From Sporothrix humicola (lineage: Eukaryota; Ascomycota; Sordariomycetes; Ophiostomatales; Ophiostomataceae), in assembly GCA_021396245.1 (NCBI GenBank), contig WNYE01000013.1:372001-436000 (forward strand): a stretch of DNA of 64,000 nt, read 5' to 3'. Below are positions 46,233-56,517 of this stretch, piece by piece. Each line of letters opens with the position of its first letter. The stretch's first letter is position 1. Under the pieces are notes generated by a model that was not told where the DNA came from, did no database searches, and was given only the letters and a program-made list of their open reading frames with translations. A program made the position numbers and the translations under genes.

Positions 46233-49200
46233 CTAATCTTTGAATCTAAAAATAAGAACGTGCCCCTCCCGAGAGCCAACTACGATGGTCCTCCTGGAAG
46301 CAGATGCACTCGTCCGGGTGAAGTTGTCAGGAAGGCAGACTTCACGTAGACCGTTTCTCAAGATCCAGTCATCGTCAATGCTGTAGAAGTTGGCACCGTG
46401 CTCCAATATCGAAGATAAGTCCACGGTCCCAATATATGGCAGCGTTTTAACACATTCTCCAGACTCTGTGAGCCAAACACTGACTGTTCCATCGTGCCAC
46501 TGAATGGCGACTTGGCAGTCGTCCAAAGCGAAACAGAACGAGCGTATATATCCCCTACTTCCATGAGAACCGATGCTCCTTTCGCTTACGCCTGACTTTG
46601 AATTCCTGAGCTCCAGAATACCGGCGATGTAGGTCACCGCAAGCCATCGCCCCCCCGGAGAGAAACAAACTGGGTCACAGGGGGAAGAATTGTTGGCTAT
46701 TGTATATAAACGAGTTCCTGTTGCTGGCTCATAGACAAAGACTTGGCCTTGAATTGTGTTGACGGCCACTAGATCGCCATTGGGAGAAAAAGCAGTCATG
46801 TTCGGCTGGCCATCTGGTTCGAGAGTGCATATACATTGGCCAGAGGCAGTGCTCCATATTTTAGCAGTCTCGTTGTATGATGCTGACCCGAGAAACTTCC
46901 CATCAGGCGAGAAAGCTATGGAATCGACGTTGCTTGTGTGGCCAATAAAAGTCTGTAGGATTCTCTTGGATTCGATACCCCACAAGGTTATCGTTCCGCC
47001 TTTTGACAAGGACACGACTTGCGTGGAGTCAGGAGAGAAAGGCGATTCGACAGTGTCGCCTTCCAAGGTGAGTATGCGCTCTTCTGAGCCGACTTCCCAA
47101 ACGATAACTTCGTTGGCAGAGCTCGTAGCAAAATACCTCTCATCGGGTGAGAGTTGTGAGATGCTACGCATTTCTTTGTGATAGCATTGACTGATAGATA
47201 CGGTGTCGGCCTGTAATTCGTTGAAATATGGACCATAGAGCAGTTTGACCCACTGTGGCATCTCGTTCTTAAACGATTGTACCACCGGACTGTCGCTTGG
47301 CCAGTACGTGAGAGCAGCAGCGTAAATTTGGAGCGGGAATTCCTTGATACACTGGTCACTGGACGAAGCAAATCGAAGTGCATCCTCAATCCAGTCAGAG
47401 ATGTGACTTGTTGTATACGGCTGTGATTGGGAATTAGCAACTGGTGTAAGTGAATCTGGGGAGATGTATAATCATATGTACTAACTAGGGTTGTTAAATC
47501 CCGGAGCGAGCTATGCGCATGTGACGTGGCTTTGAGAAGACTAAGTGCCTCGAGCCAGTTTAACAGATGCTTGGTCAAGAATTCCACAATGTTGTCAGGG
47601 ACTGCCATCATAGAACCTTGCTCATAGCTGGCCTTCAAATGACGTGACCAGAAGCGACACGAGTACGTTATCGGACCTAATGGGTCGGGGTCGGGAGCAA
47701 CGATGTCGTTGACAGAACGGGCTGGGTCCCCGACACCGTATATATCGCGTCTCAGGACTTTCAACATGGCCGCGATCGAGTGCTGGCCAATCTCGGCGTG
47801 CTGGGCACCTGTCCCAGAAGGAAACAGGACCTGTGCTCCATTGTGCAAGAGGTATGTCTTGATCGAGTCGTGCATAAAGTATATCGTGTGGTTACGGACT
47901 GTCAGGAGCCCTTTGCATTTTGATATTATACTTTCTGTGTACCGAACGGCATTGTAGGCTACGAACGGACACAGAATGCATAACTCTTCCACTGTGATGG
48001 GCTCGTAAACGGCTTCAATTGTGGCAAGAACGACTCTGCAAGCGTCGCCGTGCTGCGAATTGAGGATGCCGTCTACCATGCGACCATACAGAGACGGTAG
48101 ACCCCGTGGAAATAGTTTTGGCATGTTGAGACCAAGATTATGCATGGGTGTGGTTTCAAGTGCATGGCATACAAAGGCGACCCATAACAAGTTGCTGTTG
48201 ACGTAGCCGCCATCAGGCCAAACGTCGTTGGAGTTGGCCAGCAGGTAGTCCTTTATTGCCAATATATCATTTGTAGTATACCGGGAATCCAAGTCTTTAG
48301 TCGCCGACCAGTCCTCGATGTTATATCGGACAGCATCAGATACAATACGCTCATTGATGTTCAAGAACCGTGCTTCGTATGCGGGTGGGTTGCTCCATCG
48401 CTCGAAGCTTATGATGACCCATTTCGTATTTTTAACCTTGAAGACATCCGACAACTCTAGTTTTGTGAAATGGGAGGGGTTATTGACGATGACGATGATA
48501 ATGGCGCGAGAGATGTGGTCGTCGCGCAGAATTTGGGCCAAGATTTCGGGTGTGTCCTCATCATAATTTCTATATTTGTCGATATAAGATATGAGCGATG
48601 GCTGTTGCACAACGAGGCTGTGGATGAGATCCTGGACAGTATCTTCAAAGTTGTCTCGAGTGGCATGCGATAGAGAATATGAAACACATCTTTTGGGTTC
48701 TCTCTCGCGTATGCCGTCGATGATCTTGCAGAAAAGTTGCAGTTCGTCGATAAATCCGCCAGTGATGATGTGGAGAAGTCGGTTGTTGGGGTTGGTGTAC
48801 CATTCCTGGAATAAGCCGTTTCTCCAGACCCAGTTGCATGTATTCTTAAGAACGTGTCCTCTCGCAAATCGAAGCTGGCTTTCGATGCCGTCCAGATCTG
48901 ATGGAACAAGTTCATCAAGTTTGTACCTGTCTTCCTCGCTTAGAGCTGACTTGGCTTCAAGAAGCCAGCTGTGATTTGGACCTAGAGAAAATTGTCAGTC
49001 ATTATATGAATTTAGGACACTGCGAAACGACACACCAGAACAACAGTTTCATTAAAAGGCGCAGATATGAATTTGCCATCCACTCAGACCGTGTCGTTAA
49101 CCAGACAGAAAATACTTACCGACGTCGGTATCATTGACCTGGCGGTCTTGATTCGAGGAAGGATCCGGAATATCATCAGTTCCTCCAAGCCGCCCTTGGC

Positions 49201-51022
49201 TCTGATTTGAGAAATGATTGAGGATATCGTCGGTTCCTTCAAATTGCCTTTGGAGAAGCCCTGCTGGCGGCCAAATGACCTGGTTTTCGTCCAGCTCTCC
49301 AGGGACGCTAAAGGCGACGCCTTCAGAACCCACATGGGGAAATACGACAAAACCGGCCTCCTCACTTAAAGTCGGCGGTATGTCGTCGAACGCGTCGTCG
49401 CGACTTGACATCGCTCCAACGGATGCCGCGTCAACATTTTGATCTGCTGTCGCAATGCTCGTCTCGTCATCGTAGTGCAGGTCGAGATAGCTGAGAGAGA
49501 AAAGTGAAACGGCCTTGAGGTGGCGAGCAATGTGTTTTGCAAGAAGTCCAAACGGCTTTTCTGACACATTGAAGCCTTCTTCATCCGGTAAACAGTCGCA
49601 AAATGGACATGCAAAAGCCTCGCGGTATCGAGATACTTTGTTGCGCCTGGCACGCACCAGAATCTGGGGTCTGGTCAAAGCCTGGCCGTGAACGGTTGTG
49701 AGATGTTGTAAAAAGTCGTCCTTGTCTACAAACTCCTCGTATTGTTCTGTTGGCGGCAAATGGTCCAAGTTACACTGCCATATTGTAGAGTGCACTTTCC
49801 ATGCCCACTCAAGGCCATGTTCCGTAGTCATGTGGTCTCTCCAGAGCTTGTATGATGCAAAGAATCGCAGCTCTTTTCCACAAGTCTCGGATACACAGAC
49901 ATAAGGCTCAACGTCTTCATCCACATGCTCACTGCCATGAATTAGCATTAATGGACCCTATGTTGGAGTGCACAAAATGAAATAAACGTACCGCCACTCT
50001 TTGTCGCTAAGACGGCTCATGTTCAATGGTTTTGAACAGATTGGACAAGGAGACTCAACACTGATTCCCTCGCCATTCGGTTTTGGCGGATAGTTGAAAC
50101 ATTCTGCTTCATTTTCTCTAACCGAGGACCCTCGACTGATCTGTGACGTGGATGACCGTGGCCGTTGGATTGCCGCACGAAAAGCTTCTTCCTTGAATCC
50201 TGAATGGTTTGTCTCTGAAAATGGAATGTTTGGGGATGGCACATAATTTTCCCTGGCCCTTATGTGGCTGGGTGTCGACGTCTCCTGGACGGCTACTGAA
50301 TCCTCCTTTTCTGGTACATCGATTGGAACAGGTGCCTCCTCGCGCCGTCTGCTCAGCTTTTCATTATGTTGCTGCTGATAATACATTGCCCTTGCTCTGA
50401 CGTAAATTGATCTGCTGACTTGCTCCAAGAGTCCTCGGTTTCCATGTGGAAATCGTGCCTCCATTATCCTCTTGTAAAAGAGCTCTTCGTTCGATTGTAC
50501 GAGCTCTGTAGGATTGTCGCATGCTGGCCTTCTTCTTGTGTTGGAAGATTGTCGGATAGCAATTGCAAGAGAATGAAGCCGGTCAAGGGCAGTCGAGACA
50601 GCAACGAGGCCAACAGCATATGATTTATCGTCTGCTGATTCATCATCTTTCTCGCTATTGATGCCAGACTGTGGACCGTTCATTATGATGTCTGCAATGA
50701 TTTGGTTAATAAGTGACGTTGATACTAACAGCAACTTATGAACGGCAAGCTCACCAAGATTGATATTCCTTTGAACCATGGCGAGAAGTTCGAGAAACAT
50801 ATCTCGGACATCGTTATTGCCGTCGAGGCGAGCATCGAGACAAGCTTTGAGCGGCGCCAGCGCACCGATATACGCAGCCCAAACGTTGAAACGCCCATGG
50901 AGCTCTGCAGCTATTTGTCTCCTGGCCAGGGGAATGTCTGTGTTCTTGACATATCTCTCAAATAGTGCCACGCAGACCCTTGAGGCCTCGTAGATGGTCG
51001 GCCCACTGTCATTCTGCTGCAT
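46233..51022 (-). CDS. NLR-like STAND protein: zinc fingers, degenerate NACHT, WD40
   Basis: Four exons on the minus strand: 51022-49992, 49931-49120, 48981-47486 and 47420-46233. All junctions are canonical and in phase; 1508 residues. Residues 1-320 are helical. Then comes an acuF-like C2H2 module with CPIC at 326-329, Cys356/Cys361 followed by His residues, and a later CPFC with a KHIARHL helix. Residues 615-1113 align by eye with fungal NACHT NLRs: entry segment WVWRNGLFQEWYTNPNNRLL, then the helical region LWVAFVCHALE, PRGLPSLYGRMVDGI and ITVEELCIL. The P-loop position (685-696) reads HIITGGFIDELQ, without GKT/GKS. The Walker B position (775-784) reads IIIVIVNNPS, without acidic residues. 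About seven divergent WD40 repeats fill 1114-1508. Divergent from the S8 protease gene. Expected role: sensor or regulator of fungal cell death. Confidence 0.85.
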
Positions 51023-51869
51023 CGTGGTCGCCTGTTTTTCACCTTGGAAAACGATGAAAACTATGCCAGGTACAGCTTCATGGCCAAGAAGATGCAAAGG
51101 TGGCAACCGAATGCCTTCTCTGAGATGGCCGTAGCCGATTCATGGGGAAGATTGAGGGGGGGGGGGGGGGGGGGGATGAAGATAAGACCAAACAATTATG
51201 CAAACATAGATTGTCTGGATGGAGCGTTTGCCAATACTGATGTTGTGAACGAAAATCATGTCAAAGGCTCCGCAAAATCATGGTTCTCAGAAATCGTTTC
51301 TGCAGACGAGGTGGGCAGCACCCTGGACCCCGAAAACCAGCACACGCTTGTACAGCATGCGGCTGAAACCAGCTCCTGCTTTATCCGAGCGGTTACTATT
51401 GCTGCCACTGACAAAAACGAAAAAAAGAAAGCAGCATTTTCCCTCGCTTCTTCTCGTCCAATTGCAATGTCAATATTCAATAGATGCAATGCTGTCCCAG
51501 CCGCCGGCATCGAGAAGTGGTGTAGTGGGACCCTGCTGCATTGGCTGATTTCTGCACTTTTGCATTTCCCGTCACCTGCCTTCGCGCGGTGTCGACGGGG
51601 TCAAAGAATGGTATTTTCCCAGCCCTCAACATCCAGCACAATTGTCATTTTCTTTTCCTTATTTCTGTAGAAGTTTCTTGCCGGGCATTGTTTTCTCGAA
51701 TTCTTTCTCGTCCGTAATGTAAATTTTGATGCATTTTGTGTTTTTTATCCATTTCCGACGTTCATAAAGGCAAAACTACTTTTCAATACCAAGAGACCAT
51801 CGATTAGACCATTGATTGCAACAGTGATGCAGTCTCGTCCACAGAGGCAAATCCAGCGACACGGCAAAG
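51023..51869. promoter_or_regulatory. Bidirectional promoter region between NLR-like and S8 protease genes
   Basis: An 847-base interval between two divergent start codons must hold both promoters, which would allow coordinated expression. It contains a 20-G run. A 208-codon forward frame crosses it but reads through the G run as polyglycine and has no recognisable domain. Confidence 0.6.
51156..51175. repeat. G20 homopolymer
   Basis: Twenty consecutive G on the + strand (C on the NLR transcript strand), 134 bases before the NLR-like start codon. It probably sits in that gene's promoter or 5' leader. Confidence 0.95.
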
Positions 51870-54800
51870 ATGGACCGGCCACGAGAATCAGAATATCTTT
51901 TCGATCTCGAGCTCTATCGGCTCCTTATCAGGGTACATCCAGTATTCGAAGTCTCCTTACCAAACGTTTCAGATGCGCCCTTGAACTTGCAGAGTCTGTC
52001 TCCCCACGGCCCAGTGCCTTCCATCAGCACTGCACTACAAGACAACGTGATCACGGATCTACGAAATCAATTTCACTGGCTCAAGATGACCTTTGGCAAG
52101 GTGTCAAACTTGCCCGTCGAACTCAGCGACAAGATGCATGACGAGGCCGTCTCCTCCCTTGAAACGATTCTCTATTGTTTCAGTGACCTCCTCCCCGATG
52201 ACGATGACGATTCTACCAAATATGACTCTGACAATAGGGAAGAGAACCAACACGAGGTAAACAACCGTCCATCACGCCTGGCATTCACTTGATATTAATA
52301 TCCTGAAATCGACAGTTCCACAAGCTCTTTTGGGCTATCGGCCATGCAGACGAGGCCCAATGTCTGATCTCATTTACTGCAAAATCATTCTCATCCAAGA
52401 GATTTATTGCAGCGGCTATTGTGTTTACCAATTTTGTCGAGAGACTAGAGGCCAGCACCCAGAGCTCATCCAAGGGGTCGACTTCTTACGCTAAAGAAGA
52501 CGACGAGTCGAGCCTGCCGAGTCTTCCCAATGCGCTGCGGCTATCAGAGAAAGTCCGACAACTGTTTGCAGCACTGGAAAAGACATCCTGCGGAGCTGGC
52601 ACTGAACACAAGGGCTACCTTCGCCTTGTTGATGACCTGGAAAAGACGACAATTGACATGCTCATGTCAGTTTGCGGAAAACACAAGTCATGGCAGCAGG
52701 CATACTTTCACCTTCATCACCAGAAAAAAGCGGCTGGTCTCAAGGGTACCGTCTGTGGAGAGTTGCGGAACACGCAGAGAAGACGCAAGGATATGAACCT
52801 AGCTCTATCGGAGGCGGACGGCGGGCCAGCTTTTGTCAATGTTTCCATTGACTCGGAACGCAATTTGGCCAAGTCATGTCTGCCTCCAGATAAATCTCTA
52901 CGCTCCATTTTGGATGAGAGTTACCTTTCACAGGAAGCTGCAGGAGGTACAAAATTGCAAGCCTCGAAAGACTTGAAATCTCTCCCAAGACTCACACGAT
53001 CCACACTTGGTGTTCACATTGTCGCGACAATGATCTGTCTTTTTGCAAGTCCCATGTTCCGGCAGCATACCTGGGACATGGACTGCATCCACATTCTGCA
53101 GAACGGCGCCGATATTACGCTCAAGAGCCCAACGCCCCCCTCATATTTGTCATTCGGCATTGCTCCGACTGACTTTGGAATAATACCAATGGGCAACGGA
53201 GGGGATGGACAAACAGCCGACCTGACGGCGTTTCTAAAAGAGCGTCATATTCGCGCCGAAGACGGCGACCACCTGCTTCTGGCTCTCATCATATCCCTCC
53301 TTGAGCTCGAGTCTGGAAAGAAGATTGAACTGTCGGATGACGACTTTGACGACGAGCTCGGGGCAGAGTCGTTGTACCATGCTGCATTGCGGCAGTTTGA
53401 CGACGAATCCTTCAACCTGGAAATCCCCGTGCGCGAAGCCATTACAAAGTGCCTTGACATTTACGACGAATCGTCCAACATGGAAGAGGCCGGATATTGC
53501 CGCGAGATCCAGACTGCCTTGTTCAAGAAAGTATTTGTACCGCTCTTTTTTCGACACAAACAGTACTGGAAATCCATGGGAAAACTATCGGACCTGTCAA
53601 AGATCGAAAGCAGCCATCTCCACCACCCTACACCACCAGAAATATATCCTACCAGAGCAAAGAAGTCTGGTATCTTGAGCACAGTCCATGAATACGAATA
53701 TGCCGAGAAATTCCAGCCAGAAGTGTGTCTTTTGGACCATACAACACCCAAAACTGCAACATTATTGCAGGCTTCAAAACAGGTATGTCATTGTTACTTT
53801 TCCGAGAGATAGGAACAACAACAAAAATGAACAGGAAAAAAAAAGAAAGAAAACAAGCTTCTGACAAATCGCAACTTGAATAGGCACACGAAAGCGCCAA
53901 TTGGATGCGCAAAGTCGACAACATGAATATCCACGTGGGCAAGATCTTTGCTTCACAGCCGACCACACCGAAAGTCCGCATTGCCATCCTCGATACCGGA
54001 TGCAACCTCAAGGCAATGTGTATTGCAAATCTATATCTAAGCATCCCAGAGCTGAAGAGAAGATGGAAAGACTGGGTTTCTGGCTCACCTGAACCTGTAG
54101 ACGAAGATACAGGCCAACACGGAACAGCCACAGCTGCACTCTTGCTGCGTGTAGCAAAACATGCAGAGGTATACATTGGTCGTGTCATAAAAGACACAGA
54201 TGGGCTCAGCAGTGCCCAAGGAGCTATTGTAGAGGTGGGTGTTATTATCCCTCTCTTTCTGACCCTTATGGTTTTTTTTTCTTTTCTGTTTTCTTTACCT
54301 AAACTGCAGAAAACGAGTCTAACGACATTGACTAGGCAATATCCCACGCCGTAAATGTATGGAACGTTGACATCATATCCATGTCGTTTGGCTTCAAAGA
54401 CAGCGACGTCAGCAGCATCAAAAGTGCCATTGAGGACGCCACGGTGATGCGTGCCCGTAACGATTGCAGAATACTCTTTTTTGCTGCTGCCAACAACCAG
54501 GGCCTCAACGAAAAGGAGCTGTTCCCGGCCAACCATCGTGATGTCATTGCCATCCGAGGTACAGATCACACGGGAAACTTCATGCAAGAGTACAATTGTG
54601 ATCCATACGCAGATAAAGCAGGCGAACTCAAGTTTGGAACACTGGCGACCGAAGTACCCTTTGACTGCCTCGATCCGGCAAGTTGGAAATCCGGATGCTC
54701 CATGGCCACGCCCATTTTTGCTGGTTTTGTGGCCACAATCATCCAGTACATGGACCGTTGTGGAGACAAAAGTGATCCCACAGGCAAATTGAGAAAGGCG

Positions 54801-54953
54801 ATACGAAAGCGTGAGGGCATTATCCAGGTCATGAAACAGTTGACGGACCGCCCGAGCGAGATGCGATATGTCAGGCCGTGGTCGTTTTTCGAGCTGACTG
54901 AAGACCGCCGCATAGCACTCGTCACGACAGCTATTGGTGCACTTCCATCATAG
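51870..54953 (+). CDS. Intracellular subtilisin-like (S8) protease with large N-terminal domain (HET-Q2-like)
   Basis: Four exons: 51870-52256, 52316-53782, 53884-54234 and 54336-54953, all in phase; 940 residues. The C-terminal S8 domain (about 645-900) has a complete catalytic set: Asp655 in VRIAILDTGC, His697 in DTGQHGTATAA, oxyanion Asn788 in FFAAANNQG and Ser857 in GCSMATPIFAGFVA. The usual GTSMA becomes GCSMA. There is no signal peptide or obvious propeptide, so the enzyme is intracellular. The first 600 residues are mainly helical. The section around 350-540 (STLGVHIVATMICLFASPMF, then LLLALIISLLELESGKKIE) resembles the fungal DUF7580 region, recalled from memory and unverified. The gene lies immediately upstream of a gasdermin-like gene on the same strand, as protease and substrate do in the P. 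anserina HET-Q2/HET-Q1 pair. Confidence 0.88.
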
Positions 54954-55548
54954 CAAGCTTGTAAATATGATAACCTGGCTATTCTCTTTATGAGATGTGA
55001 TCGTGCTTTTTCTACAGCATTTAAATACAACATATGACGAAAAATGTCGATAATGGCGCGAGTATTGTTTAAAAATAAAATGGTAGAAGAAACGAATTAA
55101 GAGAAGATAAAATCATACTAAAAAGAATAAAAAGAAGACAAAAGAATCAACCGTTGTGATCAACAGAACACCGACAGAACCTAATGCGTGACTGTCAATT
55201 CCTAAATGCATATGCACTGGAAACACACTCGGCCCCCAACGTACATCGATGTCCAATAACAAGCAAGGCGACAACTCTGGTCAGGCGATTGTGCACATTT
55301 CGTAGGACAAACGGGCCAATGACAGAACAATTTTCGGGAAACAATACAGTCCAGCTGGGTTCAGCCGCACACAAGTCAGAAGACTCATGGACCCCTCTTC
55401 AGGGAGCTCGATTCATTTGTGAAGTTTGTACGTGCAATAATCTTCGGGGAAAGATAATCAAGATCCATGGAAGTTAATCTAATCGTCCAGACTTCAATAC
55501 AGTAAACCGACACGTCTCACAACCGCCAACAAACATCGACCACCAACG
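54954..55548. other. Spacer between S8 protease and gasdermin-like genes
   Basis: AT-rich on the left (probable protease 3' end), more balanced on the right, where the gasdermin-like promoter must lie. No gene or distinctive motif seen. Confidence 0.55.
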
Positions 55549-56427
55549 ATGGCGCATGTGATCCGCCCAACATACATTCTCGCACCCAACTGGAGTTTCC
55601 CCGAGGACGGAGACATTCAACTCGGCAACATTGTCGCCGATCCCCTTTACCCAAACTACCCTCTGCACAGTAGCTTGGAGCATGTTGCCGAACTAAAGCC
55701 CGTGCTTTCCGTCGAGAACAACTGGCAAGACAGCGTCAACACTTTTCGAAATGTACAGGCCAACCTGAGGACGAGGCTGTTCAACGTCGCCAAGGTCGAT
55801 GTTCATGGCTACCACCGCGAGGCCGGCAGCGTTGGTATTCGAATGGCCGGGCTCGACACATATTCTTTGCCGAAAGGGCAACTGATGGAAAAGATCAGAG
55901 TCTGGGCCGTCGAAATGCCTTCTGTCAGCCACGCACTCAAACGACGCAACGCCTTGGGCCGCCGGCTGCCCGTTTACGTGGTCTCTGGGATCAAGGTTGC
56001 ACGGGATTTCCGGCAGTACAACATCACGGCATCGGCCTCGGGTGGAGGCGGCGGCGTGAACGTGAGCGCGGGCGGTGTTGCGGGAGGAGGCATTGCCAGT
56101 GCTGGAGGATCTGTCCAGGTCGACACACAAGCCAGCCACTCGTTGTCGTCCGAGGCTGGAAACAACATTGTCTTTGCGTACGAGCTCGTCAAGGTGCGGC
56201 TCAAAGGAAAAGGAGAAGATGCAGTGGATGTATCCCCATACAGTCCGAAAAACGCGCTTCTCTCCGACGAGCACGATATTGGAGATGGCAATGCGGAGGA
56301 AAACACTATCAAAGTGGAGGATTTGGAGACTGCCGATGTTTCTGACGACGATCTCGTCGAGTTTGCACGGGATCACGAGGCCGACTTGGACCTAGTCCAG
56401 CAGTCTTGGCTGTTCCCTGTAGAATAG
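55549..56427 (+). CDS. Gasdermin-like pore-forming cell-death effector (HET-Q1/RCD-1-like)
   Basis: Single exon, 292 residues. Fungal gasdermins (P. anserina HET-Q1, Neurospora RCD-1) form membrane pores that kill the cell; HET-Q1 is activated when a neighbouring S8 protease removes a short C-terminal piece. Matching features are the N-terminal block YILAPNWSFP...LGNIVADPLYPNYPLH (residues 9-40), the strand PVYVVSGIKVARDF (141-154), the end-of-fold strand NIVFAYELVKVRLKG (206-220) and the segment SPYSPKNALLSDE (229-241). Residues 158-200 alternate small and polar residues around glycine runs, as expected of a membrane-inserting beta-hairpin. From about 242 the tail is strongly acidic and ends in a hydrophobic WLFPVE. 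It directly follows the S8 protease gene. I assign the family from pattern memory, so moderate confidence is due. Confidence 0.75.
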   Translation: MAHVIRPTYILAPNWSFPEDGDIQLGNIVADPLYPNYPLHSSLEHVAELKPVLSVENNWQDSVNTFRNVQANLRTRLFNVAKVDVHGYHREAGSVGIRMAGLDTYSLPKGQLMEKIRVWAVEMPSVSHALKRRNALGRRLPVYVVSGIKVARDFRQYNITASASGGGGGVNVSAGGVAGGGIASAGGSVQVDTQASHSLSSEAGNNIVFAYELVKVRLKGKGEDAVDVSPYSPKNALLSDEHDIGDGNAEENTIKVEDLETADVSDDDLVEFARDHEADLDLVQQSWLFPVE

Positions 56428-56517
56428 ATTAAATGGTTTACGGACTTTTTGGCAAGATTTTGTTTCATATTGTTTTCTACGTAGAATACTATTATTTGCT
56501 TGTATACAACTCTTTCC

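Noticed and set aside
51044..51670. 208-codon forward frame across the G20 run
   Set aside because: Polyglycine from the homopolymer, no domain, and it occupies the divergent promoter of two well-supported genes.
55693..56376. 227-codon reverse frame opposite the gasdermin-like gene
   Set aside because: The forward strand holds the family motifs; the reverse frame lacks any.
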